DNA of 6,110 bases from Parvularculaceae bacterium (GTDB taxonomy: Bacteria; Pseudomonadota; Alphaproteobacteria; Caulobacterales; Parvularculaceae). Each line of letters starts with the position of its first letter. Position 1 is the stretch's first letter. Below the pieces are notes generated by a model, which made no database searches, was not told the DNA's origin, and saw only the letters and a list, made by a program, of their open reading frames with translations. Below are positions 1 to 4,494 of this stretch, in pieces. Made by a program: the position numbers and the translations under genes. The stretch spans positions 1 through 6,110 of the forward strand of contig JACADX010000040.1 of assembly GCA_013389125.1 (NCBI GenBank), given 5' to 3'.

Positions 1-419
1 AAAGGCTGCGATTTCGACTGGCCGCAGGCGCACCAGAAATAGGTCTTGCCCGCCTCGACATCGACGCCCAAAGGCGCCTTCCCGGCGATGAACGGCTGAT
101 CGAGCGCGAGCCACTCGAACTCCGCGAAGAGTTCGCCCGCCTCGGCGAGGTCCTTCGTCATCACGAAGTCGGCGATCTCGGCGTATTTCGCCCACAGCGC
201 GCCGACCGCCGGGTTCTTGTGCGCGGTCTCGATCGCCGCCGGCGATTTCCAGACGAAAACCTCGACGATCGTTCCGTCCTTCGCGCGCCCGGCGAGCGGC
301 GGACGGTTCTCGGCGAGCCCTTCGCGCACCAGAGTCGGAACATGGGTCTTCGTCAGCGCGAGAACGTCCGCCTCCTTGCCGCGCTTCGGCCGGTAACACG
401 CGATGGCCATGACGCCCAT
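1..419 (-). CDS. ABM-like domain fused to CDGSH iron-sulfur domain (3' end beyond window)
   Basis: The gene is cut by the left edge: 139 complete codons are visible with no stop. The start is the ATG at 419-417, preceded by GGAGG at 430-426 with 6-base spacing; a second in-frame Met at codon 4 is less well placed. Residues 1 to about 105 look like a ferredoxin-like dimeric alpha/beta-barrel (ABM-type) protein: an ACYRPKRGKE first strand, an HVPTLVREGL helix, a central TIVEVFVWKS strand, and an LFAEFEWLAL end. From residue about 109 the sequence changes to the start of a CDGSH domain: IAGKAPLGVDVEAGKTY, then WCACGQSKSQP at 129-139. This fits C-x-C-x2-S-x3-P up to the edge; the last Cys, Asp and His ligands lie outside. 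CDGSH proteins bind a 2Fe-2S cluster with three Cys and one His and act in electron transfer or redox sensing. It lies 47 bases behind mtgA on the same strand, so co-transcription is likely. The ABM call is by shape only; the CDGSH call is stronger. The enzymatic role, if any, is unknown. Confidence 0.8.
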   Translation of the reverse strand, partial: MGVMAIACYRPKRGKEADVLALTKTHVPTLVREGLAENRPPLAGRAKDGTIVEVFVWKSPAAIETAHKNPAVGALWAKYAEIADFVMTKDLAEAGELFAEFEWLALDQPFIAGKAPLGVDVEAGKTYFWCACGQSKSQP

Positions 420-466
420 TTCGATCCTCCGCTCCTGGCGCGCCGTCCCCGTTGCGACGGCGCCGG

Positions 467-1234
467 TTATTTCGACCCGCCGAGAACGCAGCCGTCGAGC
501 CCTTCGCTTCTTACGACTTCCATCCGCTTGCGGATGGTTGCGGCGCGGGCGCGGACGTAAGGCCCAGGGTTGACGGCGCGCCATCGGTTGGGGCTCGGCA
601 GCACGGCGGCGAGCAACGCCGCCTCTTGCCTCGACAAATCGGCGGCGTTCTTGCCGAAGCGCCCTTGCGCGGCCGCCTCGGCGCCGAAATAGCCGTTTCC
701 CCATTCGGCGACGTTCAAATAAAGCTCCATCGTCCGGCGCTTGCCCCAGATCGCCTCCGAGACGAGCGTGAACCACGTCTCAAGCCCTTTCCTCACCCAT
801 CCCCCGCCGTTCCACAAGAAGACGTTCTTCGCCGTCTGCTGCGAGATCGTCGAGCCGCCGCGGCGGCGTCCGTTCTTCTTGGCGCCGTTTTCCCTGTTCT
901 CCTCAAAGGCGTCCTTGACCGCCTCGAAGTCGATGCCGTTATGGAGGCAGAAGCGCGAATCCTCGGCGGCGATCGCCGCGCGCACGAGATGCGGCGAGAT
1001 TTCTTCAAGCGGCGTCCATGGATGGATGATGACGTCGCCGGAGAGTTTTCGCTCAAGCATCGTCCATGTGCCGGGCGGCGGCAGGAAGCGATAGACGATC
1101 GCGCCGATGAACGGCGAGAATGCGACGAAAGCGATCGCCCAGCCGACGGCGCGCAGGGAGAAAAGCCCCGCGCGCTTCGCGTCCGCCTTCGAAACCTTCG
1201 GCAGTTTCACCTTGCGCCTTCGCCCCGCCGCCAT
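467..1234 (-). CDS. mtgA: Monofunctional biosynthetic peptidoglycan glycosyltransferase
   Basis: This 255-residue inner-membrane enzyme of family GT51 polymerises lipid II into glycan strands in the periplasm. A basic N-terminus (residues 1-21) is followed by one membrane anchor (about 27-49, WAIAFVAFSPFIGAIVY), and then the catalytic domain. All family motifs are present in order: EDSRFCLHNGID at 91-102 (E91 is the expected catalytic Glu), RGGSTISQQ at 125-133 with K136-N137, RKGLE at 148-152 (E152 is the expected second Glu), and ELYLN at 170-174. There is no transpeptidase domain, and the length is normal for MtgA rather than a class A PBP. The ATG at 1234 gives the complete anchor; a modest AGGA lies 7 bases upstream. 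A sigma-70-like promoter lies at 1328-1300, and the roughly 58-base leader contains a GC-rich hairpin. The ABM/CDGSH gene follows 47 bases downstream. The identification is secure. Confidence 0.96.
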   Translation of the reverse strand: MAAGRRRKVKLPKVSKADAKRAGLFSLRAVGWAIAFVAFSPFIGAIVYRFLPPPGTWTMLERKLSGDVIIHPWTPLEEISPHLVRAAIAAEDSRFCLHNGIDFEAVKDAFEENRENGAKKNGRRRGGSTISQQTAKNVFLWNGGGWVRKGLETWFTLVSEAIWGKRRTMELYLNVAEWGNGYFGAEAAAQGRFGKNAADLSRQEAALLAAVLPSPNRWRAVNPGPYVRARAATIRKRMEVVRSEGLDGCVLGGSK

Positions 1235-1259
1235 GTTGAGGTCCTGGAACGTCTTCCGG

Positions 1260-1277
1260 CCAGGCGGCCCCGCCTGG
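1260..1277 (-). promoter_or_regulatory. Hairpin in the mtgA leader
   Basis: CCAGGCGG at 1260-1267 and CCGCCTGG at 1270-1277 are perfect complements. They can form a 7-bp stem with a 4-base loop, 26 bases upstream of the mtgA start and downstream of the predicted transcript start. There is no T-tract, so it is not a standard terminator. It could stabilise or structure the leader; any regulatory role is inferred. Confidence 0.4.
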
Positions 1278-1299
1278 TCGAGAAAACGCGGCCGCGGAC

Positions 1300-1328
1300 A
1301 AGATAGCGCACCGACCTGACGCTGTCAG
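1300..1328 (-). promoter_or_regulatory. Candidate sigma-70 promoter of mtgA
   Basis: On the minus strand, CTGACA (1328-1323) is followed by a 17-base spacer and TATCTT (1305-1300). These match the TTGACA and TATAAT consensus at 5 of 6 and 4 of 6 positions with ideal spacing. The predicted start near 1292 gives a leader of about 58 bases. The -35 box is embedded in an inverted repeat, CCTGAC-GCT-GTCAGG at 1315-1329, which could be an operator or chance. Confidence 0.5.
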
Positions 1329-1329
1329 G
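1315..1329. promoter_or_regulatory. Inverted repeat over the mtgA -35 box
   Basis: CCTGAC (1315-1320) and GTCAGG (1324-1329) are perfect complements around GCT and cover the whole candidate -35 hexamer. This is where a repressor could block RNA polymerase. No known operator consensus is recognised, and short palindromes are common at this GC content, so the regulatory reading is tentative. Confidence 0.3.
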
Positions 1330-1342
1330 CCGGATCAGGCGG

Positions 1343-1473
1343 CCTGGAGCGGCGAGCGCTGAAGTGTGCGCGGTCTTACGCAAGAACGCCGCGACGATCA
1401 AATACGAGAGCGGCGTGCGCTGAAGCGTGCGCGGTTCAGCGCCTAAGCGCCGCGACGATCAAATCCTGGAGCG
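1343..1473. repeat. Intergenic tandem repeat, 61-bp period
   Basis: Two 57-base units, 1347-1403 and 1408-1464, align without gaps at 47 of 57 positions by eye and lie exactly 61 bases apart. Their last 17 bases, CGCCGCGACGATCAAAT, are identical, as are GCGCTGAAG and GTGCGCGGT inside. CCTGGAGCG occurs at 1343-1351 and again at 1465-1473, one further period after unit 2, so a third copy starts and then decays. The period is not a multiple of three and both orientations contain stops, so this is not a coding repeat. It sits between the 3' end of the DUF1761 gene and the mtgA promoter in the 288-base gap 1235-1522, where no gene was found. Its origin could be a replication-slippage duplication or a small dispersed genomic repeat; the sequence alone does not decide. 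Confidence 0.75.
1417..1442. repeat. Hairpin inside repeat unit 2
   Basis: GCGCTGAA (1417-1424) and TTCAGCGC (1435-1442) form a perfect 8-bp stem with a 10-base loop. The corresponding arms in unit 1 match at only about 5 of 8 positions. It lies downstream of the DUF1761 gene on that gene's strand but has no U-tract, so it is at best a weak transcript-end structure. Confidence 0.45.
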
Positions 1474-1522
1474 AGCGCCCCGATTCCGAAATATCGCGCG
1501 AAGCTCCAGCGCAAGTTGCGCC

Positions 1523-1924
1523 CTATTTGAACAGCGCGAGGATCGCCGCCGAGACGACCCAGCCGACGGCCATGTGGCTCGCGTCAATGGCGAGGAGCGT
1601 CGCGTCATGCGCGGTAAGGTAAGTGAACGCGTAGAGATTGAACGGCAGCGCGAAGAAGAGCCAGAGGAGCGCCGCCGTCGTCGCCGCAGCGACGGGCCCG
1701 GAGACTCCCCGCCATTTGAGGACGATCGCGAGGCCGACAACCTGCATCACGGTAAGGACAAGGCCGAGAACCATCCACGCCGGACTCTCGGTGTCGGCGG
1801 CTTCCGCGGCGACGCCGTGCGCGGCCATCCAGGCGTCAGCGAACAGCAGTCCGTACCAGAGAAATCCGATGAAATAGAAGACCAGCGACGCAACGATGAC
1901 CCCGACCAGATTGAGCTTTGGCAT
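1523..1924 (-). CDS. DUF1761-type four-helix membrane protein
   Basis: This 133-residue integral membrane protein has four predicted helices: about 5-28 (VGVIVASLVFYFIGFLWYGL), 50-70 (WMVLGLVLTVMQVVGLAIVL), 80-102 (AATTAALLWLFFALPFNLYA) and 112-132 (ASHMAVGWVVSAAILALF). The first helix with an aromatic FxWY-x-LLF turn followed by W-M and a short loop is typical of DUF1761, a family of unknown function. The start at 1924 was chosen because GGGAGGG sits at 1935-1929, about 5 bases upstream, and the protein then begins directly at the first helix. The frame is open for another 45 codons upstream, but that stretch overlaps the end of the GFA gene, is not hydrophobic and has no useful ribosome site. 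The GFA gene lies 103 bases upstream on the same strand, and no strong promoter was found between them, so read-through is possible. Confidence 0.8.
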   Translation of the reverse strand: MPKLNLVGVIVASLVFYFIGFLWYGLLFADAWMAAHGVAAEAADTESPAWMVLGLVLTVMQVVGLAIVLKWRGVSGPVAAATTAALLWLFFALPFNLYAFTYLTAHDATLLAIDASHMAVGWVVSAAILALFK

Positions 1925-1928
1925 CGTT

Positions 1929-1935
1929 CCCTCCC
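1929..1935 (-). promoter_or_regulatory. Ribosome binding site deciding the DUF1761 start
   Basis: GGGAGGG on the minus strand contains a perfect GGAGG core (1934-1930), 5 bases before the ATG at 1924. It selects this start over the in-frame start 45 codons upstream at 2059. Confidence 0.7.
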
Positions 1936-2027
1936 TATTTGCCGAAGCGACATTGCGCCGCGTCTCCCCGACGACGCAATAAAGGACGACTCGATCAAGG
2001 GGGCCGCAACCGGCGCCGTACGCCGTC

Positions 2028-2492
2028 CTAAAACCTTCCCTGGGCGCGGAAGGCTTCAATAAAGGGCGAATAATCCTTCGGCTGACCTTCTGCGGTAAGA
2101 CCGCCGAATTTCACCCATTTCTGCGCGCTCTTCGTCCAGATGTCGCCGACCGGCTCGACCCAGCCCGTGTCGTCGAACGTCCCAGCGCGCAAGCTCAGCA
2201 TGCCGATCGACGGGACCTGTCCGTTGGCGATGCGCGTTCCGCAGTCGCCGCAGAAAAGGCCGAAGCGGCGATTGCCGGAATCGGCATTCCACTCGACGCG
2301 TTTCGGCGCGCCCTTGACAAAGGTCAGCGCCGCCTCGGGAACGGCGGCGGCGACGGTGAAGGCGCTCCCCGTGATCTTCTGGCAGTTCGTGCAGTGACAA
2401 TTATAGATCATCAGCGGCGGCGCGGCGAGTTCATAGCGAAGCGCCCCGCAGGCGCAGCCGCCGGTCTGCGGCAATCTCGTTTTGGCCGTCAT
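2028..2492 (-). CDS. GFA/CENP-V family zinc-binding protein
   Basis: This 154-residue cytoplasmic protein carries the complete Cys framework of the GFA (glutathione-dependent formaldehyde-activating enzyme, Mss4-like) fold: C13-x-C15 in GGCACGALRY, C32-x-C34-x2-C37 in NCHCTNCQ, and C81-x2-C84 in FCGDCGTRIAN. In characterised relatives these residues bind two zinc ions; most members of this large family have no proven substrate, so a formaldehyde role should not be assumed. The length is normal for a single-domain member. The ATG at 2492 is the only sensible start, with an AGGACAGGA purine stretch just upstream. The gene diverges from the cupin lipoprotein gene with 74 bases between the starts and precedes the DUF1761 gene on the same strand. 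Confidence 0.9.
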   Translation of the reverse strand: MTAKTRLPQTGGCACGALRYELAAPPLMIYNCHCTNCQKITGSAFTVAAAVPEAALTFVKGAPKRVEWNADSGNRRFGLFCGDCGTRIANGQVPSIGMLSLRAGTFDDTGWVEPVGDIWTKSAQKWVKFGGLTAEGQPKDYSPFIEAFRAQGRF

Positions 2493-2509
2493 CGTTCCTG
2501 TCCTTTTCG

Positions 2510-2538
2510 TTGAGAGGTCGCCCGCGCCGGTTTAACAT
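2510..2538 (+). promoter_or_regulatory. Candidate sigma-70 promoter of the cupin lipoprotein gene
   Basis: TTGAGA (2510-2515), a 17-base spacer and TAACAT (2533-2538) match the consensus at 5 of 6 and 4 of 6 positions. The expected transcript start near 2545 leaves a leader of about 22 bases that just includes the GGGAG ribosome site at 2555-2559. It supports the start at 2567, because the upstream in-frame start at 2510 would lie inside the promoter. Confidence 0.5.
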
Positions 2539-2566
2539 CAAGGTTGAGGATCATGGGAGACGCAGG

Positions 2567-2962
2567 ATGATCAAATTTGCAGCGACCGAGCTTTCAGCGC
2601 TGGCGCTTCTCGGCGCGTGCGGCGCGTCTTACGCGCCGGAGCCGGCTCGGAACGCCGAACTCGATCCCTTGAAAGCCGCGCCGCACATCTATGCGTTAAA
2701 GCTTGAAAACGACTATGTCCGCGCGATCCTGACGACGGCGCGCCCCGGCGAATTCACGCCGCTTCATTCGCACCCCGGCCGGGCGGCGGTCTTCCTCAAC
2801 GACTGCGTCGATCGAAGGACGGACGGGAAGGGCGAAACCGTCGAGCGGAAATTCGCCGCCGGCGACGTCGTTTGGGCGCCGGCGGAGACTCACGGCGCGT
2901 TCAATTATACGTTCGTCGAGGAATGCCGGATCGTCGAGGTCGAGGTGAAGGGGGCGAAGTAA
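2567..2962 (+). CDS. Small cupin-fold lipoprotein
   Basis: The protein has 131 residues with the ATG at 2567, preceded by GGGAG (2555-2559) at 7-base spacing. An in-frame start at 2510 would add 19 basic residues and spoil the signal sequence. Residues 1-18 form a short lipoprotein signal ending in LLGAC, with C18 as the likely lipidated Cys. A single cupin domain follows: motif 1 is G61-x5-H67-S-H69 in PGEFTPLHSHPG, and motif 2 is G99-x5-P105 through H109-x3-N113 in GDVVWAPAETHGAFN. The three His are normal metal ligands. The Glu usually found 4-5 residues after the HxH pair is Ala (A73/A74), so metal binding may use three His only or be altered. C80 and C120 could form a disulfide in the periplasm. 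Small envelope cupins have varied and mostly unknown substrates; no function is assigned. The gene converges on the broken gene 15 bases away, with no clear terminator between. Confidence 0.8.
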   Translation: MIKFAATELSALALLGACGASYAPEPARNAELDPLKAAPHIYALKLENDYVRAILTTARPGEFTPLHSHPGRAAVFLNDCVDRRTDGKGETVERKFAAGDVVWAPAETHGAFNYTFVEECRIVEVEVKGAK

Positions 2963-2977
2963 GGCTCCCTTCGATGC

Positions 2978-3373
2978 TCATGACCCGGGGTCGGGCTGCA
3001 GATAGAGCTTGCCGACCACGCGATGGTCAAATTTCCCGTGCTTGTTCTTCCGATCCCAAGTGGAGACTTTGAGGCGGACATGATCGCCCTCACGCACGAA
3101 GGTCACGCCATACGTGCTCATGTCAAAGACTCTCTCGCCGTTCCGGTAAAAATCCATATTGATGTCGCGATACTCGCCGAGGCCGGGCAGAGTGAAATTC
3201 GCTTGCACCATGAGATTGGTCGTCGCCTAGCCCATCGCCATGTCGAAATCGCAGGTGAAATGGCCGTTCTCGTTGATCGTTCCGGGGTCGCAAGTCGCGC
3301 TGTCTGTCTGGGCGAGCGCGGCCGGCGCGGCGAGGGCGAAAACGGCGGACAAAAAGAGCGGTTTTGATCTCAT
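2978..3373 (-). pseudogene. Small secreted protein gene interrupted by an in-frame TAG
   Basis: The ATG at 3373 has a strong AAGGAGG at 3385-3379 with 5-base spacing. Codons 1 to about 22 encode a clear Sec signal (LFLSAVFALAAPAALAQ, cleavage after ALA). The mature part has two Cys (TCDPGT and FTCDFD), a likely disulfide. Codon 49 is TAG at 3229-3227. The same frame then runs open for 82 further codons to a TGA at 2980-2978, with protein-like content (NFTLPGLGEYRDINMDFY, VTFVREGDHVRLKVSTW, VVGKLYLQP) suggesting a beta-rich domain. Read through, the product would be about 131 residues. No other lesion is visible, so this is either a recent nonsense mutation, a sequencing error or, less likely, a recoded codon. 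Met at codon 55 has no good ribosome site and would lack the signal. The family is not recognised. It lies 76 bases downstream of glyQ on the same strand. Confidence 0.7.
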
Positions 3374-3391
3374 GGATGCCTCCTTGTCGGC

Positions 3392-3422
3392 ATAAGAGGT
3401 CGTGACCGCCCATCCTGGTCAA
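3392..3422 (-). promoter_or_regulatory. Weak candidate promoter of the TAG-interrupted gene
   Basis: TTGACC (3422-3417) and TCTTAT (3397-3392) on the minus strand match the consensus at 5 of 6 and 4 of 6 positions, but the 19-base spacer is longer than ideal. It would give a leader just long enough for the AAGGAGG site. Transcription from glyQ is an alternative, since no terminator is evident after glyQ. Confidence 0.25.
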
Positions 3423-3449
3423 GGCCGGCGGCTGGATCTGTGATTCAGG

Positions 3450-4391
3450 TCACGCGCCCGCGAAATCGACGATCCCGGCCCCTTCTGTCCGCCCTTGCGG
3501 GGATTTCAGCCACGCCTCGCATGAGGCTTTGGCGAGCGTCCGTACCCGGAGGATATAGCTCTGCCGCTCGGCGACGGAGATGACGCCGCGCGCATCAAGG
3601 AGGTTGAAGAGGTGCGAGGCCTTGACGCACTGGTCATAGGCGGGAAGCGCGTAGGATTTTTTCGCGGCTTCGCCCGCCTTGATGATCGCAAGGCACGCGG
3701 CCTCGGCTTCCCTGAACTGGTCGAGGAGAACATCCGTATTGGCAAGCTCGAAATTATAGGCGGAGAATTCGACTTCCCCCTGGTGGAAGACGTCGCCGTA
3801 GGTGAAGGGCTCGCCGTCGGGCTTCCTGCCGCCGAAAACAAGATCGAAGCCGTTGTCGACGCCTTGAATGTACATCGCGAGGCGTTCGAGGCCGTAGGTG
3901 ATCTCGCCTGTCACCGGCTTGCAGTCGTAGCCGCCGACCTGCTGAAAATAGGTGAACTGCGAGACTTCCATGCCGTCGCACCAGACCTCCCAGCCGAGGC
4001 CCCAGGCCCCGAGCGTCGGGCTCTCCCAGTCGTCCTCGACGAACCTGATGTCGTGTACGGAGCGATCAACGCCGATCGCGTCGAGGCTGCCGAGATAGAG
4101 ATCCTGGATGTCCGGCGGCGAAGGTTTGAGGACGACCTGGAACTGGTAATAGTGCTGGAAGCGGTTGGGGTTCGCGCCGTAGCGCCCGTCGGTCGGGCGC
4201 CGGCAGGGCTGCACATAGGCGGCGTTCCACGGCTTTGGCCCGAGCGAGCGCAATGTCGTCGCCGGGTGGAAGGTGCCGGCGCCCATTTCCATGTCGTAGG
4301 GCTGCAGGATGACGCAGCTTTTCTGCGCCCAGTAGGTCTGGAGCGTCAGAATGAGGTCCTGAAAGGAAAGCGGCTCCTTGGCGGCGGTCAT
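3450..4391 (-). CDS. glyQ: Glycyl-tRNA synthetase alpha subunit
   Basis: The product is the 313-residue class II catalytic subunit of the bacterial alpha2-beta2 glycyl-tRNA synthetase, which charges tRNA-Gly in the cytoplasm; the beta subunit GlyS is needed for full activity. The sequence is near-canonical throughout: LSFQDLILTLQTYWAQ (8-23), LQPYDMEMGAGTFHPATTLRSLG (29-51, in two stretches), RRPTDGRYGANPNR (64-77), the motif 2 region HYYQFQVVLKPSP (80-92), VEDDWESPTLGAWGLGWEVW (118-137), TYFQQVGG (147-154), and motif 3 TYGLERLAMY (165-174), followed by the helical C-terminal part. The start is the ATG at 4391, directly before LSFQDL as in relatives; a TTG 12 codons upstream falls in the promoter. 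No Shine-Dalgarno sequence precedes 4391, consistent with a leaderless message. glyS does not follow: the next gene downstream is the interrupted secreted protein, so glyS must be elsewhere. The lipoprotein operon is divergent. Confidence 0.97.
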   Translation of the reverse strand: MTAAKEPLSFQDLILTLQTYWAQKSCVILQPYDMEMGAGTFHPATTLRSLGPKPWNAAYVQPCRRPTDGRYGANPNRFQHYYQFQVVLKPSPPDIQDLYLGSLDAIGVDRSVHDIRFVEDDWESPTLGAWGLGWEVWCDGMEVSQFTYFQQVGGYDCKPVTGEITYGLERLAMYIQGVDNGFDLVFGGRKPDGEPFTYGDVFHQGEVEFSAYNFELANTDVLLDQFREAEAACLAIIKAGEAAKKSYALPAYDQCVKASHLFNLLDARGVISVAERQSYILRVRTLAKASCEAWLKSPQGRTEGAGIVDFAGA

Positions 4392-4398
4392 GGCGCGG

Positions 4399-4427
4399 CT
4401 GATAGAAGCGGTTCGCCGCCCCGTCAA
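4399..4427 (-). promoter_or_regulatory. Candidate sigma-70 promoter of glyQ (leaderless transcript)
   Basis: On the minus strand TTGACG (4427-4422), a 17-base spacer and TATCAG (4404-4399) match the consensus at 5 of 6 and 4 of 6 positions. Seven bases separate the -10 box from the A of the glyQ ATG at 4391, so transcription should begin at or within a base or two of the start codon. The absence of any ribosome site supports this. Confidence 0.55.
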
Positions 4428-4440
4428 CGACGCGCCGCGA

Positions 4441-4470
4441 TTGGCGCCTGACGCAGCGTTGCGCTAGCGT
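4441..4470 (+). promoter_or_regulatory. Weak candidate promoter of the lipoprotein operon
   Basis: TTGGCG (4441-4446), an 18-base spacer and TAGCGT (4465-4470) are a partial sigma-70 match (4 of 6 and 3 of 6). The implied start near 4477 gives a short leader that contains AGGGGGG. An alternative pairing, TTGCGC at 4459 with TCCCTA at 4482, is weaker. It is proposed because the divergent arrangement requires a promoter in this 100-base gap. Confidence 0.25.
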
Positions 4471-4471
4471 C
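4450..4471. repeat. Inverted repeat in the glyQ/lipoprotein divergent region
   Basis: GACGC-AGCG (4450-4458) pairs with CGCT-A-GCGTC (4462-4471) around TTG, giving a 9-bp stem with a single bulged A. It lies between the two divergent promoters and overlaps the weak lipoprotein promoter, so it could be an operator. There is no T-tract. No known binding consensus is recognised. Confidence 0.35.
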
Positions 4472-4494
4472 GGATTGAAAGTCCCTAGGGGGGA

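Noticed and set aside
452..1306. Long plus-strand open frame (284 codons) opposite mtgA
   Set aside because: It is the antisense shadow of mtgA in high-GC DNA; its product is Arg-rich with no recognisable motif, while the minus-strand frame has every GT51 motif.
1509..1521. Near-palindrome GCGCAAGTTGCGC just after the DUF1761 stop, considered as a terminator
   Set aside because: The usable stem is only 5 bp with a 3-base loop and no T-tract follows; such palindromes are expected by chance at this base composition.
1436..1522. The frame of the DUF1761 gene continues for 28 codons after its TAG and ends in a plausible-looking LQDLIVAALRR
   Set aside because: The family-like protein ends naturally after its fourth helix, and the extension runs into the 61-bp repeat, whose period is not a multiple of three. 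Read-through has no support beyond appearance.
2955..2973. CGAAG/CTTCG arms between the convergent cupin and interrupted genes, considered as a bidirectional terminator
   Set aside because: The stem is only 5 bp, includes coding bases and has no flanking T- or A-tract.
3123..3422. Minus-strand frame of 99 codons overlapping the TAG-interrupted gene, considered as a frameshifted continuation
   Set aside because: The signal peptide and the C-terminal part are already in one frame separated only by TAG, so no frameshift is needed; the product is basic and non-protein-like.
3612..4451. Plus-strand open frame of 279 codons opposite glyQ
   Set aside because: It lies opposite an unmistakable glyQ, has no ribosome site or family motif, and follows from codon bias on the other strand.
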